Below are positions 24,101 to 39,100 of a stretch of DNA of 64,000 nt, piece after piece; position 1 is the stretch's first letter; the number at the start of each line of letters is the position of its first letter. The notes below the pieces were generated by a model that did no database searches, was not told the DNA's origin, and worked only from the letters and a program-made list of their open reading frames with translations. A program made the position numbers and the translations under genes. Origin of the DNA: Liolophura sinensis (lineage: Eukaryota; Mollusca; Polyplacophora; Chitonida; Chitonidae). The stretch spans positions 23,015,127-23,079,126 of the forward strand of contig NC_088297.1 of NCBI RefSeq assembly GCF_032854445.1, given 5' to 3'.

Positions 24101-27100
24101 AGACCTTCCCACATACGTCCGGAGAGGAGGCCAGCAAGAGGAAGACTATGTAAAACTGTGCTGGCTGTGTCTTAGTAGATATTTACTGGGTTATACAGAT
24201 GACGTTTGTTACTTGACTCTCACTCACCAATCACCGTTAAGGTGGCGTCGCTGACATGCGTCCTATTGTCTTTAGTCACGTGACACTGTATACTGAAGGT
24301 GTCTCTTGGTTTCTGGACGTTATTCACAACTAGTGTGTCCTGGACTCGTTGATTCTTTTGTCCTCTGTAAAAAGAAAGTACAGTAGAAAGCAATGTAATA
24401 TATAGAAGATATTGCACAGTGATGGTGAAAATCCTAATATTTTTCGTCTGAGAGGTGAAAATAATAACCCACGAGACACGAAGCGTCGATTGGGTTATCA
24501 CTTCCACCTTTCACAAGAAAATATTTTTGATGTTCAACATCCACTGTGCAACATTCTATTTATTATTTATATTTTGACAATATATAAGCCTTCACAGACT
24601 TGTGTATATAACGTGACGTCGCACATGGCGTCTTGTTTGACATCGTGTCTTATTGCGTGACGTAAGAAAAGCTAAAATCGACTGAACTTGTGTTATGGCG
24701 TCATTAAGGTAAGCACGAATTGGAACGTCATAAAACACAATGTTTCTTTGTGACCTCAGGGCGTCTGGGTGTGTAATAACAAAAGTGATATCTAACTATA
24801 GCTAGTGAGATATCACTTTTATCACTGAAGGACATTCTGACATTTCACCTATATATAAATAATAAATGATGCTAACTCACGTAACTCACCATGCATATTC
24901 TGAATATGGGTTATTTTTCCTGTCAAAAATAATGTTTTTATTCAAATAAGCACAACTGAAAAACGTTTCCACCAAAGGAAGAGCAGCTCACTTTTTGTAC
25001 AAACCTACTGCTATATGTATGCTGCAGCATTAAATTAACATTGGGCATCTGGATGCTGCTTCACTTAGCACTCCATCAATGCCAACTTAAGTAGGCGAAT
25101 CACAAGCTCGTGCTACTTCAGTTTTACTTAATACTGGTGCATGCATTCACGTCATAACAACGACGATTATCAGATTCCGTGTCGAGTTTAACATCAACCT
25201 CGAACACGTGAGGATCTCACACGTGATAACGTCATCACGTATTCTCTTGGGAAATGGTCAAATTCTTGCTCAAACATGATATCAAATAGTGAACACCAGC
25301 ATATGGCATGAACTCGACACGATGTCTGGTTAACCTCCCATCGAATCGCATCGGAGTATTGGCCCTTGTATTGTCCAACCCATTCAGCACCACCTCATCA
25401 GCTGGTTTTACACAAAATTAAATTGGCCTACACAGATAAATTTAAGCGATTGTACAAAGGTCTTACATGTACAATCTAGACCAGTGACGTCTTATTAATT
25501 GCAACTGACATCAATTGACTTCAATGCATTTTATTTATTTATTTGATTGGTGTTTTGCGCCTTACTCAAGAATATTTTACTTATGCGACGGCGGTCAGGA
25601 TTATAGTGAGTGGAAACCGGGCAGAGCCCGGGGGAAACCCACGACCCTCCGCAGGTTGCTCAAAGCATTTTAAATTTGATACCGTTTAGGCATTTACATG
25701 AATAGTAAGAGTAAAATTCTGATGAAAACTGACAAGACACGAAATTTCACCAGTATCATGCCAATCATCATACTGTCATCTCTTCTCAGATTTTCGGTTT
25801 CCTCCCACTATAATGCTGGCCGTAGTCGTATATCTAAAGTATTCTAGAGTACTGTGTAAAACACCAGTCAAATAAATAAATAAATAAATTCTCTGATTTT
25901 ACTCTCTATCCTGCAAATCTTTTATTATATTACATAGCAATAAATTTACGATCCTCACCTCCGACGGGTTTGTCATTAATGAACCATGCGATGTCGGCAT
26001 CAGCCTCGTTCACAACACACTGGAACTCCTGAGTGCTCCCCTCCGGCAGTACCATCATCATTGGATCGATATGTGAAATCAGCTCCTCTACAGAGATAAT
26101 GCTACATCCGTTATATCATATTACATATACAGTGCATGCGCCGCTCTATCTACGCTCACTTTACATCACCGCCATCACAAGACAAGCTTGACCTTTGGAG
26201 CATGTGAGGCATACAAAGGCTTGTTTACGATAAGCATCATCGCGACACTATTTAATCAGCATTGAGCAAAAAAACAAGTTGTTTCACGTGTTGATTAGAA
26301 TCATGATGTCCATACTGAGAATAGAGTAGAGTGTTGTGGGAAACATTCATTGTTATGGTTACAGCCTTACTTGTTCCTACAAGATTCAACCATACAATGA
26401 GTTTCTTATAGAAATGTCCACAATTCGGTAGTCCTGTATGGTCGAGCTTTCTGACCACGAGGCTGAGATCGTGTATTTGAATCCAGTTCTTATTTACTGG
26501 ATTGCAGCCTTACGTCAGTAGAATTGTCTGGTACTGAGCTAAGGGTGGTGCTTGTGGTAGTTCTCTGCCTGGTGTTCTGCGCCCACGTGAACCCGACCAG
26601 CGACATGCAGTTGAAATATATAAATATAAGTATTTTCTGGGGCCTCCGTGGCCTAGTTGTTGGCGTGCTAGTGCAACACAATGGCAAGTACTGCGACGGC
26701 TGTGAGTTCAAGTCCATCTCATGGTTTCTCAGCAACCTACAGATGGTCGTGGGTTTCCCCAACCATAATGCTGTTTGCCGTCGTCGTATATGTGAAATTG
26801 TCTTGAGTACAGAGTGAAACACCAATCAAATAAATAAGTAAATAGTTTGTTTGGGTGTCGATCTGAGCTCTGTTTCATTATTCCCAGCTTGTTCAGACCC
26901 ATACTCTTCCATTCAATAACCTGGAATTCGGTCTTTTCGAGTAGTATTTCAAACAAAAGTTGTATGTCAAACAAAAACATATTTCCTTCAGTCAATCCTA
27001 CAGTGGTTCTGACTTCATAACCAGGAACAGTATAGACTGTAAATTCACAATTGTATACAAACCTACGAGACGGTCGCACTCGCAATCGTCCGGAAAAAGA

Positions 27101-30100
27101 TTCTTTAGGGGGCTTACTGATTTTTGCTATTATAATTAAGAGAACGAAATATAAGCAACTGTTGTGAAAAAAGATGATCTTAGTTCTCTGAAGAGCAGTC
27201 GAATCAAGTGATTTGAAAATGGCGGTTTGTGAAGTTCGGCTGTGCCTGAGTGAAGTTTTGGTTGTACTGCTACAGCATATCACGTGGCGGAACCTTTTTT
27301 GTCGCGTACATTGAGGACTGCGCAGGCAAAATGGTCATTCTCCAGGTTTGTCTGAGTAACGATCCAGAGCGGTCGATTTGGAGGTAAGCTGGGAACATGG
27401 CAAACCGATTTCAGAGCTAGTTTGGATGGAGCATCTGGACAGAGCGTTTTCGTGAGTCAGGACTATCAATAGGGGGAGTTTCGAGTTGGAACTCTTTTGT
27501 CGTCAAAGGTAAAAACAGTCCCACTGTGTCATGTGGCTTGTAAAAAATATTAGGCATTATTTGTTGACATTAATTTTCCGTTCACCTGTCTCGCCCCTTT
27601 CTCGAGGCACAAATGACACGTCTTTCCTTTAGTAACTTCACATACGGTCAGATTCTCATTTTTCTCCACCATTGTTCTACTCTAAATTACTTTTTATGAC
27701 ACTTTTTTCAGACGCCCATGTTATGGTGAATATTATCAGAAATTACGCTAAGCCTTCAGAACACAAAACCCTTATATGGACATAGGAGAGGCACACTACA
27801 CTTACCAGTGACGGTCACCTGAATCGTCTGCTTGACCTCACCCCCGGAATTCTTCGCCTTACAGGCGTATATTCCCTCGTCACTTTTTTTGACCTTCCGC
27901 ACTGACAATGAGTACAGCGACCTGTCCACCTTATGTCTGTTACTGAGGCTGCCACCAGGGGGAATCCACGTCACTTCCGGTTGAGGGCTATGAACGTAGT
28001 AAAGATTTTTTCACGGGTACTGGCCGGATTGTTATCACGAATAGATTTGTTTGATGGATTTTAGTGATTTGTTGACGCTTAATACTATAATGCCCAGTTA
28101 AGCCCACTTAAGCATGCATCACAGAGGCTTTATTACCATTCTACAGTTAAAAGTTTACTGTGCTATGTCTTTTCACTAGTTTACCCCCAAATATTTTCAC
28201 GCTGAGCATTGCAGTTAACTTGAAAAAAGTCGTCAAAATCAGTGCCAGCATACATTGAATTGACAGGAAGTGATGTCCCTTTACCTCTGCATGAGATTTC
28301 TGTGCATTCGAGACCACGCGCCTTTCTACGTAAACAAGACTCGTGTATATATGGGCGCCATCAGCGTGGTGATTTCCCTCGAAAATTTGGGGATAATGAT
28401 TGATGGGCTAGTAACAGATATTTAATAAATGTTTTCAGATTCATTGAGTCTAAATCTGTACCGGGGCCTCCGTGGCTCAGTTGATACGGGGGCAGTAGAT
28501 ACATTTGTATTTTAGAATGGTTTCTATGAGGCAACAATAAACACGGAACTGAGGGCGTCATACTACTAGTTGGCTGTCTCCTGCCCAAACTCCGGTATTC
28601 ACACTGACTGCAGAAACCGGTCAGAAAAGAAAAGTAATACCGTGTCTTAACTGCGGAATGTATTGTACTTACAGGCCATCCGCAATGCACTGAAGCTCTA
28701 GCCAGTCCCCGGCATTAAGTGTAGCGCTTTCAGTGTAATACACAAGACTTGGCGAACGCGGCTGTGGCTTTTCGCCTGGAAACACAAATGGCATTTCATT
28801 TTTCTGTCATGAATATCACCAAGGTATAGCTACATATTGAGCAATCAACATTTTACGGTTTTCTATTGGTTAGAGCGTGTCAGTTTATTTGTCACACGGA
28901 TAGTAAAGGTGTTTTGAAACCTTGATAAGCCATATCCACAAAAAAAGGGATATGTTATTCATGATTTTGGTAGCGTATAACAAAGACCTTAACAGTTATT
29001 ATTCTTCTCTGGATGTAATCCGTCAATGTCACTAATCAAATCAGAAAATTTATTAAATCCTGTCGTGTGAAAAAAAACTACGTTGATGTCAAGAAATTTG
29101 CAGGTGTAAACAACCAGCCCTTGAATACTTGAAAGTCATAGGAAACACTAAAATGAAGTATGTATAGATGAACGACCATTAACAACAGCCCAGGAAACTA
29201 GCTGGATTTATGTGTTCTTTTTTTAGAATTTGTTTAACCTAGTAAAGTGCATTTGAATATTCTATTCTGACGTCACGTAAGGATTTTTACTACATAACAC
29301 ACATTACACTGCTACATCTCATCATTCAAAATGCATATACATATAGATCTGTGAATACATTCGCCGATTTGACCTTGGAACGGATTATATCAGGTAAAAC
29401 TTATAAATGTATAAACGTAACTGACATCTTTTGGGTCACAACAGATCTTTCAACACAATTTTACACTCTTAGCAAGATTATAAAAAAAATAAATCCAACT
29501 ATTTTCCTGGACTGTTTTTAATGTTCTTTTATCTGATATATACTTCGTTTTAAAGTGGCCATTGCGTTGAAAGCGACAATCTTGTTGACTGATTGATTGA
29601 TTGATTTATAGATGAAGTAAGGGGATACCTGATATCACTGTCAGCTTAGTAGGGCTGCCGTAAACTCGGGATCGACTTTCAGCGTTAAATACGGAGCAGT
29701 TGTACATGGCGTTGTCCTTCGCCGAGTCATTCACAGTGAGCGGTAAAAAGTGAAGATTACCTGTCAACAGGAGATGTCAAGTCAGGTGATTGCTTACCTT
29801 TAATTGCATTTTCGCAATTGGTTACTTTATATATTGGAATTTGTATGCATTTACGCAGAGAAATTTTTGCATCGATTTCATTATTGCCTTTTTTTAACAT
29901 AACGTGTAGATTATTTCAAACTATTGAATAGATGAACATAAATTCATGTAAATGTGTTGCGCTATTTTGAACATTCGGTACGGCAGGTGTTTAAACGTTT
30001 ATAACCCATGACTTGATGGCACCAAAATTGGCGTCAGAAAACAAAAACGCATTTTGAGACTTAATTTCTTTACTAAGAAATGCATCTGTGTGTGGTGTCT

Positions 30101-33100
30101 AGATCCAAAGTGTACAAAGAGTGACCAGTAGTGGTAAGGCAAATACCATGGAAAACTTGTATACTGCTTCCAAGCAGTCTGTACACACGATTTTTATTGT
30201 CTGCTTCAGAATAAATTTGTTCCATACCCTCTTCACGGCAAACCATTCGAATCTATGGATTCTATGCTCTGTCGATACCAGGTATTCTGATACGAGAGAA
30301 AATTAACGAAATCCGTGCAAGTCTATGAGCTCTTCGTTCCAGCAGAAACAAGTCATCTGTATAGCTTGTTTCTTTCAGAAACAGGCTTTTTTGGTTGGAA
30401 ACAAAAACAAAAATTGCATGTTCCCAAGGTTGGCATTTTCTAAAAGAATATAAGTTAGTTATTAGAGGGGAAATATGGAAAATTCAGTTTGAACTGCATA
30501 AAATGTGACTAAATGTCTGTACCCCGTCTCTATATCCGTCATTGTGGGACAGTTACAAATGAGCGATCAAGTTTGAATGTCGCGCTGTTTTGTCCACTTA
30601 GCACCATTTTGCTGTTGATTTTGCCATTTCTCTGAACTCAAACATTGTGTGTAATTTCAGTGTGGTAAGATACAGGCGAAGTTTTGAAAAGCAATCTGTT
30701 TATCAGTCTATGTTAAATTGCTTTTGTTTCTCTTGCTAAAAAGCAGTTGAGCATTCTGTGTAAAATAACCTGATATTTGTAATTATATTCCATTTCATCT
30801 CAGTTTTGGTAGCGTTATGGACAGAAATTCTTCTGGTAGAACTCATTGGGCAAGCTATTCTTTTTTTTTTTTTTTGATTGGTGTTTTACGCCGTACTCAA
30901 GAATATTTCACTTGCACGACGGCGGCCAGCATTATGGTGGGTGGAAACCGGGCAGAGCCCCGGGGAAACCCACGACCATCCGCAGGTTGCTGTCAGACCT
31001 TCCCACGTACGGCCGGAGAGGAAGGCAGCATGAGCTGGTCTTGAACTCACAGCGACCGCATTGGTGAGAGGCTTCTGGGTCATTACGCTGCGCTAGCGCG
31101 CTAACCGACTGAGCCACGGAGGCCCCGGCAAGCTATTCAGATGACTTGTTCGTGTATAAGAACATGTGTGACGCGTGTTTCGCATTTATTTATTTAATGC
31201 TTGTTAAACAGGCGTTTTGGAGTTTACGTACACGCTTAAGTACACTACCAGAACTTAGCGTCCGTTTAGGTCTAAACGGTGTGATGTGAGAGGTAAGCAC
31301 GACTGGCGTTTAGTCACTAAGCACTGCTTTCTCCACACTTATTTAGGTTTTAAGCCATCATTTTTAATGTCAACTGGTTTTTGAAAGCCTCATTGGTGTT
31401 TGAAAGTCATGTCGGGTGTGGAGGGTGGGTGGGTGGATGTGGAGGGGGGATAGGTTGGTGTGGAGTGGGGGGGGGGGGGAGTGACTGCCATGTAGAATCT
31501 ATACGATCTTTTTTTCTGTGCAGCCCACGGGATTTGGTGATGTATTGTGTAAGAAGTTAGCAGTTTTGATGGATACTTTTCTTACAAAACGACAAAAGGC
31601 AGTTTCCAGAGAAGAAAAAAAGTGGTAACAAATAAAATACGCTTTCAGTTTGGAAGCTTAATTATGTGTATCTTGTAGCAAAACGTCGGTTTCTATAGAT
31701 CGATGTCGAGCTGTTGTTGTGGGTAAATTATACTCAGGGAGTTGCTTTCGCTATCCCATTACCTCGCTATGGTGAGGCCACGCTGCCTTGAGGTAGCAAA
31801 GTGATGTAACAAGAATATGCTACTCGCTGTCCTTTTACCTCGCTCCGGTGAGGCCTCGCTGCCCCGAGGTAACGAAGCGATATGAAAAGCATACGCTATC
31901 TCGCCGTGCCATTACCCAGCTACAATGAGGCCTCGCTGCCTCGAGGTAGGAACCGATGTAACAAGGAAATGCTATCTCGCTGCCCCATTATCTCGTCACA
32001 GTGAGGCTTTGCTGCCTCGAGGTAGTCAGGCAATGGAACAAAGATATGCTATCTCGCTGTTCCATTACCTCGCTCCGGTGAGGCCTCGCTATCTCGAGGT
32101 AGCCAAGCGATGTAATAAGGAAATGCTATCTCGCTGTCCATTACCTCGCTGTGGTGTGGCCTCGCTGCCTCGCCGCATCACAGCCACATATATGAACAGT
32201 TGCAATCAAAGCGCATCTGAGATACATATTTTATTGTCGACAAGTTATATAATATCATAGTACACGATTTGAGTACTGATTTCACTCATTCGCCAAGACA
32301 ATACCTTGCATCTTTCCAAATTTAAAACTGTTCACTGTTTTTCTTTGAATGATTCCGCCTTATCTTCATACTTTATATACTTTCTTAGTTATTTGGTAGT
32401 TCATGTTAAACTTTTTCCCAAGAATTTGTCTTGCGATTATTCACCTGGAACGTCCAGCTTGGTTGACGGCTGGTATACGAATATCTGTTTCGACGCATAG
32501 ATTAACTACCTCGACATTAGTTGATTTCACAAATCTTGTCATACCCTTATTGTGTAGTTCTACAACCAGAACTCACCTAACTGGTCCACGGTAATTCGCC
32601 GGCTATGCGGAATTTCACTCTTACCAAGGTACCAGTTAAAGTCCTTGAGGGCAGGACGTGGCTTGCTGTCAGGTCGACTACGGCAGGGAAGGGAATGATT
32701 CTTACCGGCGTGCCCCGTCACATTCTCCGGCATTTCCGTCGGAAATCTGAACAAGTCTGATGAAAGAAGCCTATTGTTTTAAGTCAGAACTTATTGAAGT
32801 GGTCAAAGTAACAATCTCACTATGTAACTTTAGTGACGGCGTCTTCTGTCAGACTTCCCTCGATCTCACATTTCGTGAGGTCACGGTGTTACATGTACAT
32901 GTGCATAAAAATACACGAATAATTTTATAGACATGTCAGGAATAGGCATTAGACATGACATGAGTTGGTAATAAACGTGTGAGGAATTGACAATAAACAT
33001 GTCAGGAATTGGCATTAGACATGTCAGGAATCGGCAACAGATATGACAGGAAAGGGCATTCGACATGTCAAAAATTGTCAATAAACATGTCAGGAATTGG

Positions 33101-36100
33101 TATTAGACATTATAGGAATTGGCAACAAACGTGTCAGGAATTGGCAACAGACGTGTCAGGAATTGGCAACAGACGTGTCAGGAATTGGCAACACATCAGG
33201 GCTTGGCATTGGACATGACAGGAATTGGTAACACACGTCAGGAATTGACATTAGACATGTCGGGAATTGGCCATAGACGTGACAAGAATTTTTAAATAGA
33301 CGTGTCAGGAATTGGCAATAGGCATGACAGGAATTGGCATTAGACATGACAGGAGTTGGCATTAGACATTTCGGGAATTAGCATTAGACATGTCAGGAAT
33401 TGGCAATAGACATCTGCGAAATTGGCAATGGACATGTCAGGAATTGACATAGACATGTGAGGAATTGGCATTAGATGACAAAAATTGGCAATAGACATGT
33501 CAGAAATAGACATAGACATGCCAGGAATTGGCAGGAGACATGTCAGAAATTGGCCTTAGACATGACAGGAATTGGCGTTAGACATTGCCAAGAATTTACA
33601 ATATACATGTCAGGAGTAGGCAACAGACATGTCAGAAACTGGCAATAGCCATGTCAGGAATTGGGTTTAGGCATATCAGGAATTGGCATTAGGCATGTCA
33701 GGAACGACATTAGACATGTGAGGAATACTAAATACTAAAGCAAAATCGACCCTATAGCCTATCAGAACACATTGGGTGAGATTTCATTGGTTAACTTATA
33801 TATTTCATCAGTGGCTTAGGTCATACATGTGTACAATTGACATATTCCTTCAAGTCTTGTGGGATAAGGAATTAAGTAGCTCACATCATCGTACAGAGCA
33901 CAGCCCAGATCTAATATGTGAAGTGTAATGACAGCGACGTCATTTTTAGGTAGTTCATATTATTGTATGGAACACAGCCTAGTCTAAAAATGTGACATGT
34001 GATGACGTCAGCAACGGAATAGAGTGACATCTTTCATTAACGCAATATATTAGCTACATCGTTGTGAGAAAAAGTCAGGAGTCCCATGCGGATATTATAA
34101 GATTTAATAAATATACATCTGACTCCAATAAATGAGACAAATCTAGGCGTTTCACCAAATGTGTGGTAAAGCTCTATACTGGACAATGTGAATCTTACCT
34201 GACTTAGTCAGAGTTTTCGCGGAAGATCGGGAAACTCCGTAAGTGTTAGTAGCCACACAATAGTACGTTCCTTCATCCGCCACCGTGACCCTTGTGATGT
34301 TGATATGCCCCTGTTTTAACGCGATCCTTTCAGTAATGTCCAGAACTTCGCCATCTTTTACCCAGGTGATACTGTAAATAAAGAATCTTTATTACGGAGA
34401 AAAGGGCATTGGGGAGATAGGACAGCTAGAAAGAAGTGCTTTATTTATGTCTGCATTACGTGGTTATACATATTAAGAAGAAATAAAACTTTTTAATTTT
34501 CTGCACGGTTGTATTCCAGCCGCACTTTCGAACTTTCCCTAAAAGTGCCCGACAGACCTTAAGTTTGTAAACTTGTTTGGAAAGCCCCAGATAAATTCTA
34601 TGTATTTTGGAATTCATTCGAAAGGAATTTTGAAATCCTGGCCCTAGTTAAATACAACAAACAAAATTTAGCTGGAAAACATCGACTTAATTTAAGATCT
34701 CTCGACATTTCTGCGACTTTCAAAGACTGATATCATGTGTTTTACATTTTGTTGCCTAGAAAATGTGTGCCATTGTCGAGACACAACGTAAATACCGTAT
34801 GCTTTAACAGGAAAAAGCAGTTCACACCACAAAACCTAATCTCACGTTACGTCTTAGTGGCTGTCGAGTAAAGGCCGGTGTAAACTGAGTGTTTTGTTGT
34901 GACTCGACCCGACACAATTAAAAATCGCATTGAGTTGCTGACAAATGTTCTGGTGTATACCTCTCCACGACGAAAATCGAGTCCAGTTGGCTGCAGTCGT
35001 GTTTAGTCGTGAGTGATCTGACCGTGCTAGATTTATATAAAAAAAAAAACATCAGACCCAGTCGAGAGTCTTTTATAGCGTATCCACTCCTACTATCGTC
35101 AGTGACTGTTTTCAACCTTTAGCCAATCAGAACTGGGCGCATAGTCACGCGACCACATTTTGGTATCCAAAATGGCGGTGCCCAAGGAGGCAAATCTTGA
35201 ACCCAATTCCACGAATTGCGCTGGTGTAACCTGAAGGTGACATAATCACAATGACTTAAAGACTTAACTTTGTAATGTTCACACCTAACATATTGAACGA
35301 AGCACAGTCGAAACCACCGAGTTCCAGGTAAGTGGATGTAACGATTCAGATCGGCATAAATAAAGGACTGAGGAAGAGAATCTAAGATGACATGACCAGC
35401 CACCGTCGGAACTAACAATTTACTCGCATTGGCGTCGGAAGTAGCACGTCCGGTACGGTCATGGCCTTACCACTTTCCATCACACAAAAGAAAAAACCAT
35501 GCGCACATTAGACCGTTAATCACGTAAAACTACAATGGATCTATGTAAAGAATAAAAACCACGTAAAACAATTTCAGGGCATCTCCAGCCGTCTAGCATC
35601 CCATATTTTCGGGATCTAAGCGGCCCTGTACAATTGCCTTTCGCACTAGGACAGTTGACAGGAGCCGTACCACCACACTGACCTAACCATGTACACGGTG
35701 TTTTTTTCAGCCCATTTTAAACCTGACCTCTGACGTATTCTTGAAATGTTCACCCTGAACTAGGCGCACAGTCATGCGGCCACTTTTTGGTATCCAAAAT
35801 GGCGTCGCCCAAGGAGTAGACGACAAGCTCATCGAGCTTTGGAGTGATGAGCCTTGTGAAAAAGCCCCTGCTGTTCACGCAACAGTAGACAAGACTTTAC
35901 CCATCAACTCCTGAAAGCTACAACTTCCTCTTTTAAAGCCTTTGTTGTGACTGGATCTTCCGGTCCCGAAGCGGACGATCTACCAACTGTGTCATTGTTG
36001 CGAGTACATGTGGGTGATCTTACATTTCCTTCACAGTCTTACCTTGGAAGTGGATATCCCGTCACAACACATTCAGCTGCGATATAATCGTTAAAAAAGT

Positions 36101-39100
36101 CCTGGCTAGTCAGCGACGACACAGACGGTGGGCGTGGTTCTGGAGAGAAGATAAATGCATTTACTGGAGGGGGACGAGTCACGTGGTACACACTTGCAGA
36201 TCGAGATGTAAAGGGGAAGATGTAAACTTGGGATGCTAGGAATATCACACAACAGAGTTTAACATAGTCCATTCAACAATCTGATTTTTACAATGAACAA
36301 TAAACAATGAACCAAGTAGACGACAAACAATTACATAGGCAGCAACCTCAGCCTTACAACTCTCTATCATTTCCCTTCGAAGCCGAGTTTGGATTGACGT
36401 CGATATTTTGTTATATCCCTACAGATTGGGTTTTATTCGTAGGTGGCGTCTCCTACTCCAATACCTAATACCTCCTCTCCGGCCGCACGTGCGAAGGTCT
36501 GCAGGTAAACTGCGGATGGTCGAGGGTTTCCCCAGGGCTCTGCCCGACTCCCCCCACCATAATGCTGACCGCCGTTGAAATATTCTTCAGCACGGCGTAA
36601 AAAAATTCCGATCAAATAAATCAATCAAACAGTCTCGAAAGACAACAGGCCCGTAGACGCGAGGTCCCTTGTTCGAATCCAGCTAGCTCTGCTCCCAGAG
36701 GTAGGTCATTTTCTAGTTCTGAAATCGCTTTCATTCTTCCCAGATCAGCTTTTAGAATTATACCTCTGTGTATTGTTATACATTCAGTAACCTGGAACTT
36801 AGCCCTGTCGCCTGCGCTGTACGTGTGAAAACACGCCACAAAACTGGTTTCTTTTGATATTGAAGCAAGTCTGAATTCTAATCACCTCATTGTCCGTGAA
36901 CAGTAAAGACTGTGCCCTCACCATAAACACACGTATTTGAAAGTGTCCACTGAGACAGCATCCGAACTCGACTCCTTTGCAAAGCTTTCGAATATAAATG
37001 TTACAAGAACACATTGATTTTTCTCACTATTCATGTAGTAAATTAGTGAACCTAAACCTAATGTATGCCCCCTAGCTTTCCACCAGTACAAAGCCATATC
37101 ACCACATGAACCTTGCACTTTTTTCTACAACATATCCAAAACTAAACCTAGCATGACCACCGTTGGAAGTAAAGTCATAGCATTTTGTTACCTTGGTAAC
37201 CTCCAGGGGAGTAAGAAGTAACATAGGCAAAACGGTTTTTAGTCGTATCCTAAAAGAGACAAAATTTTCATATATTTTAACTAGGTGCAAACTAACAGGG
37301 CAGAAATGTATAGTGCATCAATAACCTAAAATGTCCGTGAGGCAGTATCACCCAATCAGTGCTCCTTCACTCTTTCACAATTCCACGAAAGATTCCCGGT
37401 GTACCTAAAGGTGACATAATGTCACAATGACTTGAAGTAAACCGTGTTTTTTTTTTTTGTTTTTTTTTTTTGTTTGTTTGTTTGTTGTTGTTTTTTTTTT
37501 GTGTGACGTTCATACTTCACATGTTGAGCACAACACAGCCGGAGCCAACGAGTTCCAGGTAAGTGAATGCAACGATTCAGATCGGCATGAATAAGGAACT
37601 GAGGAAGAGAATTAAGGATGACATGATCAGCCATCCTCGGAACTAACCATTTACCTGCGGTGCAGTCAGAAGCAGCACAGACGGTACGACCATGGCCGTA
37701 CTACCTTTCATCACTCAAAAAAAACGTAAAGAAGAAAAATTAAGATAAGAAATCAAAAGTAAAGTCGAACAAATTTACTGGCGACCAACAACATGAAGGC
37801 TCATGTGCACACCTGTGCACACTAGACCTTTAATCACAAAGAGCTGCAATGGATTTATGTGAAGAACAGAAACCCCGTTAACAATTTCATCTCCAGCCGT
37901 CTAGGACTCCAAAGCTGTCGGGGTCTAAGCGCCCCTGCACAACCGCCTTTCGCACTAGGACAGTTTACCGGTGGCCCTACCACTAAATTGACCCGACTTG
38001 ACTATACACGCTGTTTTTTCGACCCATTTCAAACCTGACCTCTGACGTACACTTGAAATATGCGCCCAGAAGGGCGTAAAACACTAATTCTAACAGCTGA
38101 TTCTGTAACCTAAAAAAGCATTGGACAGACTAGATTTGAGATCGGTTTAAACGTCCGTATCTGTCTTCTACACTCACGATCTAAATGTACACAAAATAAT
38201 TTGTTAAATTGCCGACTGAGTCACTTTCACCCACATCATTCTTTACTCAAATAATTCGAAGTGGTTTGATTTAATTTTGCTCACCATTCAGTTTTATTTT
38301 GAATACAAAATTAAAAACATATATCAAAGGAGAAAAAATGTTAAAAACATGCAAATTTCACATGAAAACGTGTGAAAAGTTAATCGTAAATATGGTCTTA
38401 AATATTTTTGTCATTTGAAAATAATTTTTGTGTGGTTGATATTTGCTACCACCATTTGGCGTCTATGGGTTTGTTATGATGTGATGCATGTATGTGTAAT
38501 AAATTTATCTGAATGAAAATCTGCTGTTTATATCTAAACATATCCGTTAAATCTGAATTAAGACAATAATTAGATATATATTACAAATATAAATATGAGT
38601 AAACAGCTGAATTAAAACTTGTCAGAAGGAAACCCAAATGTATTTATTGGACATGAGCCATATCCTTTTTTATGACTTTCTTGTGCAAAGAAGATATATA
38701 CCAAGGAATGACCCTAAATACCCACGATACAAAATTATTTTCAAATGTCCATTTCTCCTAAAAGAAAAAAAGTATTCAGTCTTGATCATGTTTACAAATA
38801 ACTTTTCACATTCTTTCGTTTGATTTATTTCTTTATTCATTTGATTCGTGTTTTGCGTCGTGGTTAGGAATATTTCACTTGTACGACGGCGGACGGCATT
38901 GTGATGGGAGGAAACCGGACAGAGCCCGGGAGAAAACCCATGACTATCCGCAAGTTGTTGGGAGACCTTCCCACGCACGACTGAAACTCACATCGACCGC
39001 ATTGGTGAGAGGTTCATGGTTTACTGCGCCCTGCTGGCTTCCTAACCAACTCGGCCTCGGAGGGCCCTTTTCATTTCTTTATTTGACTTTTATGTTTTCC

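Noticed and set aside
26729-27283. 184-codon minus-strand frame
   Set aside because: Its C-terminal part is antisense of a SINE and the rest has no domain, signal or splice support.
30861-31126. Functional tRNA gene at SINE heads (also 45418, 22114)
   Set aside because: A and B boxes are present but continue into SINE bodies with tails and target duplications; no clean cloverleaf end is seen.
36140-36272. Alternative start for the Ig receptor at MDYVKLCCVIF (36272)
   Set aside because: It is a hydrophobic run in frame with exon 2 but crosses a good CTCTCCAG acceptor; the 40191 start has a better signal peptide and exact phase match. It could still be an alternative first exon.
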